From assembly GCA_001931875.2 (NCBI GenBank), contig MSJH02000800.1, forward strand, positions 62,001 to 126,000: 64,000 bases of DNA, read 5' to 3'. Each line of letters begins with the position of its first letter. Within the stretch, counting starts at the first letter, position 1. This DNA comes from Byssochlamys sp. IMV 00236. Lineage: Eukaryota > Ascomycota > Eurotiomycetes > Eurotiales > Thermoascaceae. A program made the translations under genes and the position numbers. This document shows positions 22,581 to 32,628 of the stretch, one piece after another. The notes beneath the pieces are model-generated. The model was given only the letters and a program-made list of their open reading frames with translations. It was not told the origin of the DNA and made no database searches.

Positions 22581-24268
22581 ATCAGCCCGGCGAGATCGAG
22601 GCGAAGCGAGGGGAGTCGATCCAAGAGGGGATCCCCGCTATTCTTTCACGCGACGCACCCCAGGTCAGCAGGATGCTTTGCCAGCAAGAGATTATAGCGA
22701 GAATAATAGCAGATACACAAGCGTCTCATACAAGCCAGGAAAGGAAAGGCCCGCTTATCGCAGCAATCCGAAGAGAAAGCCCGTCTGCTTTTAGCCCACG
22801 GACTGACGCTGCCAGCAGGACAAAACTGCTTTGATCACAGCAACACAAACAACAGAACCCCAACCAAAGGCAGAGTGAGGAGGGAATTACGGCCGCAAGC
22901 TCACACCGCAAGGAAGCATTGCGAGATGGATCGCAAGATGGGTGTGGCGGTGTTGAACGATGGCCTGAAGCCTGGGAGGAACGACGATAGACCCCCCGTG
23001 GTCCCAGACTGGAGATGGAAGGACGCTGGGACGGAACGGCCCACTCCAAGAGGAGGCCCGCCTTGAGGTCAAGATATCCTGCTGTTTCGCTGACGCTACT
23101 AGAGTTCCTACCAAAGCACTCAATCGGATGGTCAGACTGCGAGTGCGTTTGCCTGACTCTCCGGTGTGATTTAGATACGAGTGGCAGTATCGCGTCGCCG
23201 CTGGGGATGAGATGACGGCAGCAGAGCCACGGGCAGCGAACCAGAAGCTACCGCAACCTCCACCGGAATGACACCAGTGGAAACGCGAAAGAGAGATAGT
23301 TGCCCAGACGCGCAGGAAACAGTTGGGGAAGATGAATCGCAGAGTAGTAAGGACGCAAGATGGGCTAAAAAGAGATCTAAGGAAGAAACGAGACCCCCAA
23401 CAAGCACTTCCAGCAAGAGAGGGAGCGAGCAGATCGAAGGGACAGATGGTCTCGATCGCGCAATGCCCTGTTGCAGCCCGTCAGAGGACGCGATAAGTTA
23501 CGGGCGATGTTGGAGATGGGCGAATGATGTTGCGCCGGCCGCGCAGGTGGCGGAGGGCGATGTGATGATTCCAGAGCGGCGATCGCGCCTGTCCAGGAGC
23601 GCCCAAACTAGCGAAACTCGAACTCCAGACAAGGACCGTCAGCCCCGTCGACCTCCGTGGTAGGGGATAAAAAGGGACAGAAAGGAACAAAAAGGCCGAG
23701 AAGCGCTAGCACGCGACTCTCGCTGTAGAGCGATTCTTCTTCCTGTATCTTGGAATATCTGTCGTTGAAGATTGGATATGGCAGTGGCCCAATGGCAGCT
23801 GAACGGTACATAATCCGCCATGTGACGAACTAGAGGAGATCTGTGAGCATTCAGGATGGACAATCTTGGCGGCGGCCGATGGTTGACGTCTAGTAGTTAC
23901 CTGGCCCATCCGGAACTATGACCTCCAGCTCATTCCCTTACTACTAACTAATGATCTAGTTATAGCTTACGGGGCAGCACTGTCCATTGCATCGTATAGC
24001 ATCTAGGGATGAACATGACCATACCCAGTCACTTGGATTTGACACAGCAAGTCACCAACAAGATCAGAGTGCATCGTTCGAAACAAACAGCTCTGCTGCG
24101 GCCATTACAGGAAATTCACTACGGGTTGCAATGAGGCTGAGACAGGAAACCCGTTCAAGGCCATCGGAGCGCTGCAATAATGCCGAGGACACTTGCGTTA
24201 GATCAAAACAAGTCCTCCTAATGCGGTAGAAGTAAATGGATCCGATCGTCGTATTATTAGTACACTCA
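22581..24268. other. intergenic: long promoter of the cyclin gene and 3' flank of PRE3
   Basis: About 1.7 kb without a supportable gene. The cyclin-proximal half is purine-rich on the plus strand, that is pyrimidine-rich in the cyclin sense, as in long regulated fungal leaders. An open frame at 23268-23663 is composition-driven and was rejected. Confidence 0.45.
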
Positions 24269-25190
24269 TTACTTCGCACCTGGCCCAGTGTAGCCATTGT
24301 CCGGCAGGTACAGATGTCGAATGGCGCCCTTGGCCGTCAGGACCACCATACGGATAACACCACCGGAGCTGCCGTCCCACTTGATAGCCTCCTGCAGGGC
24401 ACTCTTCACGAACTGGACTCCCTCTTCCTCCGTCATGTCTTCCTTCCAATGAGCGTCACAGTAACCGTAGATGTAAGTCGAGCCAGACCCGCCAATCGAG
24501 TAGGGCTGCTTGTGGAGGGAACCGCCCAGAGGTATCGAATAGACCTGTCCACCGTGTCGCTTGTCGTATCCCGCAATAATAATACCGGCACTGAAAAAGC
24601 ACGTCGTCAGTCTCATTTAAGCAAGGGATCACTGGACATGAGAAACGCACCTCAGCTGGTCCTTGTTCTCATAGCACAGCTCCTGGAAGAGCGCGGCCGC
24701 GGTCTGAGTCGTGGGGGGTTCGTTGTTGACGATCCCGTACATGTTCAGATGGTAAGAGACGATATCTGCAACCGCCTGGGTGTCGGCCGCAGAACCGGAT
24801 CGGCAGCACCAGATGGTGTCGTGAACCTGGGTCAGCTTGTCCGTCACTCGATTCGCGATGTATGCTCCGGTCGTCGTTCGGCTGTCTGCGCCCAGGATGA
24901 CTCCGTCTCTGAAGGTGATTGCCATGCTGCTCGCGGTTAACAAGATGACTTTCGTTGACCGGTGAGGTCATGAGGCTCACATTGATGTTCCGAGGCTGAA
25001 AAGTGAACGGGTTAGCTGGTAGATATGGACGTGAGCTGTAACTGGAACTCACTTCACTTCTCCTTTCTTCAGATGGTTCATATCGACATGGATGCCATCT
25101 AGCAACCCGTCAGCAGAGTGCCGCACAGCTGGTCTGGGACATGACAAACTGACCTTCCCCCAGCATTCCCGTCACACCGTGGTCCATCAT
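24269..25190 (-). CDS. PRE3: 20S proteasome subunit beta1 (Pre3), caspase-like active site, 231 aa, five exons
   Basis: Exons 25190-25154, 25098-25053, 24995-24981, 24926-24651 and 24590-24269; all introns are 54-60 nt GT-AG. The propeptide (MMDHGVTGMLGEDGIHVDMN) ends at LG before Thr31, the mature N-terminal nucleophile (TSIMAITF). In mature numbering Thr1, Asp17 (GADSRTTTG) and Lys33 (VTDKL) are all present, so the subunit is catalytic. Strongly conserved blocks are CCRSGSAADTQA, GGSGSTYIYGYCD and KWDGSSGGVIRMVVLT. Family knowledge: beta1 cuts after acidic residues in the inner chamber of the 20S core, in nucleus and cytosol. The 15-nt third exon carries the cleavage-site codons and would be easy to miss. 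An in-frame upstream extension exists, but the start at 25190 gives the expected propeptide size. It lies head-to-head with the BEM46 gene. Confidence 0.96.
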
Positions 25191-25619
25191 CTTGTCTCGA
25201 AATTCCCCGAGGCTGGTCGTCAAAGTCGTATAGCTCCTGTCTAGAAGATAAAGGGCGTAAGGGGGGTAAACGGAGGATGAACAAGCGATACTAGGTCTCG
25301 AGCATGGAAGCTTAGATAGCGAAGGCAGACGACCAACGCGTTGGCGGCGGAGCTGCAATGGAGCTGAGGCGGCGGGCGGTGAGCCGTACCGAGCGCTGGT
25401 TGGCTGGGGCGTTAAGTAGAGGCCGTCCCGAGATGCTCCTGGAGAGGCTGGGGTCTCTCCCCGCGTCCTGCGAGACATCATCGGAACTAGAGGAGCCCTG
25501 GATATCGAGTCCAGAGCTGCAGGATCTCCGCCTGTAGACTATTATATTAACCTATCCCACAAACTTTTAATCTGGCTGAACAAAGGCGCCATTCGACCTC
25601 GTCACTCGGGTCACAGACC
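25191..25619. promoter_or_regulatory. bidirectional promoter region, PRE3 and BEM46-like gene
   Basis: The two start codons are 429 bases apart and point away from each other, so this short region must hold both promoters and leaders. I see no clear TATA box or known proteasome-gene element. Confidence 0.5.
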
Positions 25620-26778
25620 ATGTCTGAATCACCTCCACCCCCGCCCCAGTGGAATATCTCCACGATTGCGAGCAGTGCTGTCCAATTCCTCCGTCTGCCG
25701 GTGATTGCATCGTCCGGACTGGCTGTGGTCGCCAGCGGACTGCTGTACTTTAAACAAAAGTAAGCCATTGTGTATGAACCCAATAGCCCGAGGCACCGAG
25801 ACTGACTGAATGGATGCAGCGAGCTCATCTACCCAAGAAACGTGCCAGTAGATGCGCGCACGAATGTTCCCAAGCCGAGCCACTTTGGAATCCATGATTT
25901 CGAAGATTTACAGATCCCTACGCCCGATGGGGAGTCGCTCAATGCGCTCTTCCTCCGGCCCCCCAACAAGCGTTTGTCAAAAAACGTCACAATTGTGATG
26001 TTCCATGGAAACGCTGGGAACATTGGCCACCGCATACCTATCGCCCAGGTCTTGGTAGAGGCACTAGGCTGTAACGTACTCATGGTGGAATATCGTGGGT
26101 ACGGGTTGTCAACTGGAGTGCCCGATGAAACAGGTCTGAATATCGACGCTCAAACAGCGCTGGATTATGTCAGGCAGCGCGCAGAGACAAGCGGCACGAA
26201 GATCGTCATATATGGGCAGAGTCTAGGCGGGGCTGTCTCAATCAATCTGGTTGCTAAGAATCAGCATAAAGGCGATATCGCCGGTTTGATTCTCGAGAAC
26301 ACTTTCTTGAGTATTAGGAAGTTGATACCTTCGTATGTATTTGGGAATGATTGAAGATCGAACCCATCACGATTATGACTAACGTAACGACAGAGTGTTT
26401 CCGCCAGCCAGATACTTGGCGCGGCTTTGTCACCAATATTGGGCCAGTGAGGATGTGCTTCCGAAGATCACCGACGTTCCTATCCTTTTCCTTAGCGGCC
26501 TGAAAGATGAGATTGTCCCGTGAGTGCCACATTTTGAAGATTTCAGTTATATGCTGCTTCTATGCCCCAAACACGGTGATATTGCAGGCACTAACGTACA
26601 ACAATTTAGTCCATCCCACATGACTCAGCTCTTCAACCTCTGCAACTCCAGCCGGAAGGTGTGGCGTACGCTTCCCAATGGGCAGCACAATGATAGCGTG
26701 GCCGAGCCGGGCTATTTTGATTACATACATTCTTTCCTTATGGAGGAAGTTGTCGAAAAGGAGCATCGAGAGTCTTGA
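25620..26778 (+). CDS. BEM46-type alpha/beta hydrolase (ABHD13-like), 315 aa, four exons
   Basis: Exons 25620-25759, 25820-26332, 26394-26519 and 26610-26778, phases consistent. An N-terminal hydrophobic helix (about residues 22-43, PVIASSGLAVVASGLLYF) should anchor the protein in a membrane. The alpha/beta-hydrolase fold follows, with oxyanion motif FHGNAGN, nucleophile elbow GQSLGG (Ser181), Asp256 (SGLKDEIV) and His286 (NGQHND), so the triad is complete. Length and order match the BEM46 family, found from yeasts to animals. In Neurospora and fission yeast BEM46 proteins sit at ER/plasma-membrane sites and affect polarity; the substrate is unknown. Intron 4 (90 nt) contains stop codons in all readings I tried, so splicing is required. 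Confidence 0.92.
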
Positions 26779-27626
26779 ATTCACTAGTCCGGTCTCAAAG
26801 GGAGGTGACTGGACCGCAAAAGGGGGATATACACGCATTTGACCCCTCGTCCAATGGCTTCGGTTTTCACTCGAGCGGTCTTTATCCCGCTTATCCATTA
26901 CCGACTGTGTCGCCTACAAGGTTTCACCATTCCCACGGCCGGCTTGCATATCGTTGGCACTCCTGCTTTCAACTTTCTCTTCCATTCCACAGTCTCCTTC
27001 ATTAAGCTTTCAGATACCCCGGCGCAAAGAGGCTCATCTATACCCGGACATACTCATCATGTACAACCAACTGGTGTCCAGAAAAGGAACATCCTTTCCA
27101 TCAAGAACAAGGCATGGGGCCACGTGATATCTATCACGGAGATACAGGCTACCTGATTTTTTTCCTTTCTTGGTTTTATCGTTATGGGCTTGGCGTTATG
27201 GATTAGTTCTTCTTCATCCATGGCGGAGCTGCCTGGACTTAATATTGTCTTTGTCGTGCATGCTTTTGATATTGTTACCTTCATCTGGTCATTCAATGAT
27301 CGGCATTGTTATAGGCTTTCACTAACCCTTTTCCCGGTCAATGGAGTGTACATGATGTATCCATGTCTTACATATGTAGCTAATAGGGAATTTATTTTTG
27401 AAACAATCCACTCGGGCTATCCCGATGTGCCGTTAGTACATATATGTCTAATTTACATGTTAACAATAAAATATGGTCCTTAAGATTTTAAATAACAGAG
27501 GGGACAGTCCGATCATAAAAAAAGTCCATTCCGACATTCAGTAGAGACATCCACCGGACAACAGTATACTTCCTGAAGAGCGGAGAGGACGTTGAATCAA
27601 TAATGGCACAAAAAGTCTCCGTGGCA
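26779..27626. other. convergent intergenic region
   Basis: 3' ends of the BEM46-like gene and ATP11 face each other here. Several open frames but none with domain content. AT-rich at 27150-27500, as expected for two polyadenylation regions. Confidence 0.5.
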
Positions 27627-28746
27627 TCACGAGATCTTTTCCGCCTCCTCCATCAACTCCTCGACTTTGAAGTGTTCCACATCTCCACTCGTGAACATCT
27701 TCAATAGCTCTCCCTTTCTTCCGCTCGCCTCACCACCGAAGTCATAGAAGCGCTGCACGCAGCTCACCAGCCAGCTGGCCTCGGCTGCGGAGACGCCCTT
27801 GTCAGGAAGGACCTGGCCATGCATCAGCACGAGGCCCTTCTCGTCCGCCAGGTCAAGGTGATGCGTGATAGTGGTGTGGGGTTCCGCGAAAGATCCATGC
27901 AGCTTGTACGCGGCGAGGTGTGTGAAGACGATAGTGGACGCGTGGGTGTTGGCGGTCTGCGATGGAGCAGTCGATGGAGGCGGAGAGGCAGGCGGGTGGA
28001 ATCCCCATTGGAGGAAATGGATATCGGCACCGCCAACGGCCGTCTCGACAGGCTTGCCATCTTCACCAGGTACCTGTTGCGTCTGCTGTCGGGGAAGCGG
28101 GAGGATGAATTGTGGGTGTTGGCGAGCGGCCTCGGCGATACGTCTGTACGTTTCCAGCGGAATACAGGCGCAGATAGAGTTCGGGTTATTGGCATTGCGC
28201 AGTCTCCAGAGCGCTTCGATCTCCTTGTTCGGAAGCGTGAGAATCTTTTCAATGTCTAGGTAGGAGCTGAGGGGTCGGATGCCCGGCGTCTGCGAGGTAG
28301 GTTTGGTGGCTTCCGCCGCAGCTTTCACTGCCGGAGAAGCTTGCGGGGGAGGTGGGGGAGCTGGAAAAGGTGATTTCGAATCTGGAGCGGTAGTTGATGA
28401 GGGCGCAGGCTCGGGTGTCGCGACCGTCGCTGCCTCTCGTCGGAGCTTCTCGATCTTCTCCTTGTATGCCGCTTGCAACGACTCGATGGACTCGTGACCC
28501 TCTCTGAGAAAGGAGTTAGGATGTTTTCTATAAACCCAAACAGGTATACGAGACATTCAGTCCAAATACTTACTCCTTCGCCTTCTTATCCAGCTTAGCC
28601 TTATACTTCTCTATGATATGACTCCGGTCATGATGCGTAGCGAGGAAGCGCACGTCGTGAACCTGCGCCCATCGTCGCTGCTGGTGCCGCAGCGGGCACC
28701 TGGCTTTCAGAAGGCCCTGAAACACTGGCGACCTGATGGACCGCAT
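27627..28746 (-). CDS. ATP11: Atp11-type F1-ATPase assembly chaperone, mitochondrial, 349 aa, two exons
   Basis: Exons 28746-28574 and 28503-27627 around a 70-nt GT-AG intron. The N-terminus (MRSIRSPVFQGLLKARCPLRHQ) is Arg-rich without acids, a clear mitochondrial presequence. Then follow an amphipathic region (IIEKYKAKLDKKAKEEGHES), a Pro/Ala-rich linker, and the ATP11 domain from about residue 150 (LSSYLDIEKILTLPNKEIEALW) to near the end, with the block FTHLAAYKLHGSFAEPHTT. Family knowledge: Atp11 binds free beta subunits of F1 in the matrix and hands them over to alpha subunits during ATP-synthase assembly. Length and domain order are those of fungal orthologues. The start at 28746 is the first ATG after an upstream stretch without one. 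Confidence 0.93.
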
Positions 28747-29889
28747 TGTGGACAGAGGTGGGGAATCAGACGACAAGGAAAAGAAAAAAGTTGAGATGAG
28801 ATTCGAGATTGGAGTTTATACAAGTCGGTCCCAGATTGGCCGCACCTCGGAGTGCCATTGTGGTTACTGTGGTCACCCGGATTCGGGATGTTCAAGCCAC
28901 AACCCCGTATTATTATGGCACTTGGCTGCTTTAGTGCAGGACGCTACTTGAATTTATGCCAAGGAGTCTAGATGGATGGATACTTCAGGCCCGAAGGGTG
29001 TTAAGTCCATTTATGTTTCTAGCTATTAGCCGTATGGTAAAATTATACGAGAATAATAACGCATTGAGTAATTGATCAATTTTTGGGGCAGAAACGTCCA
29101 TAGTGATTAGACGCGCTTCGCGCTTAACTTGTTGGTAGCCGCGCCACCTTATGCCGGGGAGACATAGAGGAGCCGGTTAGAGCTTATCTTGACCTTGGAT
29201 AGATGGAACATGTCGAGCACTCTTTATTCAATTGAACTTTCAGACATGTGACTGCCCTATTTGTGTCTGATCGAATAGAACGATGCGAGGATAGAGCAGG
29301 GCAGGCCATGAAGAAAGATATCTACGCATTATCTCGTCTTTGTCTGGGGCAGAATGAGCGTAAGAAAGATACCTAATGGAGCAACGTCTCGTGGTTTGAG
29401 CAACGAATAATATTATACCAGCAGTCTATTAGGCACGGGGAAAAATAACTACAGTCTAGATAGAGGTGTTTATTCCAGACTGCGAACTGCAGCGAGGAAG
29501 TCGATTAGCTACCTCTGGTAGTTAGTTACCTGCATAAATCGTATATGATGACTCATCCATTTAGCTACTGTTTTATGAACATCGCCACGTGGAGCCGCGT
29601 TGCGGCTTAACAGTATCCATTCCGGAGAAGGAGTCCACGTTAGATGAACAGCAACGGACTCCAATCTTCGTTTGCCATCATCCAGAAACCCTCCGTGGAA
29701 TCGTTCTTGTCACTCCTTGATTTCATTTGATATTTATTTTTCTTTTTTTTTGCAGCTGCCGAATCTGTTTCCTTCAACTTGCCTGGATCATATTGTTGCA
29801 ATTGACGCCTTGCTGACGCCGCTTACCCCCGGAAATCGAACCATTCCCTTGAAAGCACAGCAAAGGGTATTTGATTGCAGCCGTCCAAC
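28747..29889. other. divergent intergenic region between ATP11 and ERV2
   Basis: 1.1 kb with no gene. AT-rich, with two short GC-rich hairpin motifs that look alike, at about 29110-29126 and 29594-29611 (see findings). Pyrimidine-rich leader sequence lies near 29735-29800 just before the ERV2 start. Confidence 0.45.
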
Positions 29890-30763
29890 ATGGGGAACAG
29901 GCCTACAATACGCCTCATCCTGGTGGGCGCGATATTCGTGACGTTCATGATTTTCATGCTCTTCTGGCTGCCACAGGGTCCACCTAGCCCGGCGACGCGG
30001 GCGCCCGGTCACTTGGAGAAGTCGACACCGAATGTTGTGGTCAAGGACGAAATGCTCAAGGGGGAAGTGGTTATGCCGAAATTGGGGAACGAGACCGCCA
30101 AGTAAGAGATCTTCCAGGGGAAGGGGACATGATGCCAAGATGGGATTACAGGCTAATGGTGCTATTTCAATACTACAGGGCGGAGCTGGGTCGGGCGACT
30201 TGGAAATACTTCCATACCATGATGGCTCGGTATCCAGAAGATCCAACCGAGGAACAGCAGGAGACCCTACGCTCCTTCGTCTACTTGTTCTCCCGCCTCT
30301 ACCCCTGGTACGTTGTTCTCTGATAACCCAAGCGCATCCGGCCGCGCCGCTGACTGTCCTCTAGCGGCGAATGCGCCTCTCACTTCCAGCAGCACTTGAA
30401 GAAATACCCTCCGCAGGTTTCTTCTCGGAACGCAGCCGCCGGCTGGGCATGCTTTATCCACAATGAGGTGAACACGATGCTGGACAAACCTCAATTCGAT
30501 TGCACCAAGATCGGCGACTTCTACGACTGTGGCTGCGCGGACGACGACGAAGTGGAGGAGAAAGGCGCGAAGACGACGGGTGAGAAATCGCATGCAGAAC
30601 AAGCAACGACGAAGGCCAAGACCACAGGACATGACAAGGATGTGGATTGGGATGCCATGAACGCGGTGGCAATCTCCAAGGAACCGTGAGCATATCTTCC
30701 GGTCTCTTACGCGTTCGAGACTGGTAATACTGATTTTCAAGTAGGCCGATGCGGGGTGGATAA
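29890..30763 (+). CDS. ERV2: Erv2-type FAD-linked sulfhydryl oxidase of the ER, about 227 aa, four exons
   Basis: Exons 29890-30101, 30179-30307, 30365-30685 and, if the last intron is used, 30742-30763. An N-terminal signal anchor (IRLILVGAIFVTFMIFMLFWL) marks it as an ER membrane protein with a lumenal enzyme domain. The Erv/ALR fold shows ATWKYFHTMMARYP, the redox pair CGEC rebuilt exactly across the exon 2/3 junction (YPCGECASHF), the FAD-binding WACFIHNEVN, and the C-terminal shuttle pair in FYDCGCADD. Family knowledge: Erv2 oxidises protein disulfide isomerase and passes electrons to oxygen, independently of Ero1. A Lys/Thr-rich charged tail follows. Without the last splice (30686-30741) the protein stops at 30689 with 221 residues; spliced, it gains RPMRGG. 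Confidence 0.92.
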
Positions 30764-32628
30764 GGAACCACACCAGTTCACCATTTTCGAGGCGTTCCAC
30801 ATTGGGACTTTCTTTACTTTTTTCTTATCCAAATTCCGTCACCCTCTCGATTCTCTCTGGTTTCTTTCCGATACAGGTTCGTTCGATACGGGTATCGGGC
30901 TGGCCTCGAACACACCTCCCTCACCTACAAAGTGCCGGCTGGCCGGGAACTACCGAGTATTCCATCAGCGTCCTCCTGCGAGGCAACACGGCAACTTCAG
31001 GTCGCACCAAACCTGGTCGATATGGGATGACTCTTTTCCCACCGTTGGGACCCACATCGCTCCCGAATGCCGAACCCCAAGTTCCCCTTCGGGTCGCAAT
31101 GGGTGACATCTAGACCGGAGACGCTCAGTCGTTGCAGCCAAAATGGCATCATGGCCGGCCCAGGATGGAGACTTCTATGCTTTTATGGGGGACACCCGCA
31201 TGCACCGGGCGATCCTGGATCCCATGACCCGCCAAAGACCGTTCATAAACCATGCGGGTGGCTGGTGAAGTTCTCGGGCGGATCTCACGACGTCCTGATG
31301 GTGCGGCCCGGGCTGGCCATAGCTAGGCGATTTTACAATCGCTCGACAGTTAGTTTAGCTTAGTATGGGAATGCGTACCCTCCATCAGCGGATTCTCGAG
31401 CGCTGCGTCTCCGTGCGCAATTTGCTCCATCTCTCTCTCTCTTTCTCTTTTTCTTTGCAGCCGACGAGGTGCGTCCTTTAGTCGTCTCATGTTGAGTTCG
31501 TAGATATCACGGACCCCTTCTCCTGTTCTGAAGTCGCATAAGCATGGGCCATGCTCTCCTGCGCTCCCGGTTGATAGTCATGATCATGATTGGGGAGGAA
31601 TGCGCCTGGTGCGCGTCGTTCCTCTTGTCCCCCTGGTGAAGGTCCGTATCAGATCATCATCCGCGGCCGCCCACGAGACTGCGATCGGCCACCTGCAGGC
31701 ACCCCATTGCCGGGCGCGATAGAGGTGGGATGTGGTTGGTGCTGGGGATGCGATACCCAGTGACCTTTGCGACAGGCCTCCTGACATCCTCTGGTGCGAC
31801 GGCGGCACCACACACTCGGGTTGGCCAGAAGATGATCCGTTGACGCATCCAAACCCTGTCGCCATGGAGGGGTTGTTAGGGGGGGAATGCGACAAGGCTG
31901 GGCGGCGCGTCCAGAGCTGATGGTAAACAAGAGCGACTCGACGGAGGGTTTTAATATCCTGCCCTGTTGCAAGCACGCGGTCGTCCCTGCGCTCCCTGTC
32001 CTCAGATCCGTTTCTTATTTGCGTTGTCATCTCTCGATAATATAATTATCCAGACTTGATATGAATTAATGAGTTATTATTTACCTGTTCATCCCCCGCG
32101 ATCAGCTTTCTTGGAGCCATCCAGTTCATCCCAATTGTGGACTAGCGTCGGGGCCCGAAGCAGACTAGCGTGGATTTGGTCCTCTCTGTCTTTTTGCGCG
32201 CCCAAAAAAAAGATCGCGCGGAGCAGAAAAAAAGAAGGGCAGAATAAGAAAAACAGTCGCAGGACAAAGACGAAACCAAGAGAGAGATATTGCAGTATAT
32301 TAAAGTAATCGCCAACCACGCAACCACCGTCATAGTCCCTCATCGTGGCCGTCGAGCTGGTTCCTGCAACTACTTGCTACCGCTATCCATCTCATCCTAC
32401 CGCCTACGCAAAAGCTCCCGGCGCTCATCGCTCGTTCGCTGCCCTGTCTGTCTCATCGTCCCTACATTGGGCACTCAAGGTCCACGCTCGTCGCGCAGCC
32501 TTACAGGAGCCTTTTCAATCGTCCGAGTCACCGAGTCCCCGACCTTGGTGCCTGATAGTCCAACGTGGACAAAGGATCCCTCAGGCCTCGAACTATCCAC
32601 CACCCGCGTGGTCAACGGCCGTGCAGCC
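30764..32628. other. intergenic, 1.9 kb, no supportable gene
   Basis: Coding potential is ambiguous at 30870-31110, where all three plus frames are open for long stretches, and a 41-codon frame with a good start context lies at 31143-31268 (MASWPAQDGDFYAFMGD). Neither shows a recognisable domain. A CT-rich tract (CTCTCTCTCTTTCTC) is at about 31431-31456. From 32045 on this is promoter and leader of the LYAR gene. Confidence 0.4.

Noticed and set aside
23268..23663. 131-codon plus frame upstream of the cyclin gene
   Set aside because: Composition-driven open frame in a purine-rich promoter region; no domain, no codon bias.
27819..28263. Overlapping 142-146-codon frames on both strands
   Set aside because: Shadows of the ATP11 coding exon.
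30802..31113. 103-codon frame right after ERV2
   Set aside because: All plus frames are open here; no domain, and a splice-acceptor-like site precedes it without any partner exon.
31584..32030. 148-codon minus-strand frame
   Set aside because: Low-complexity Arg/Ser/Pro translation with no domain and no splice context.
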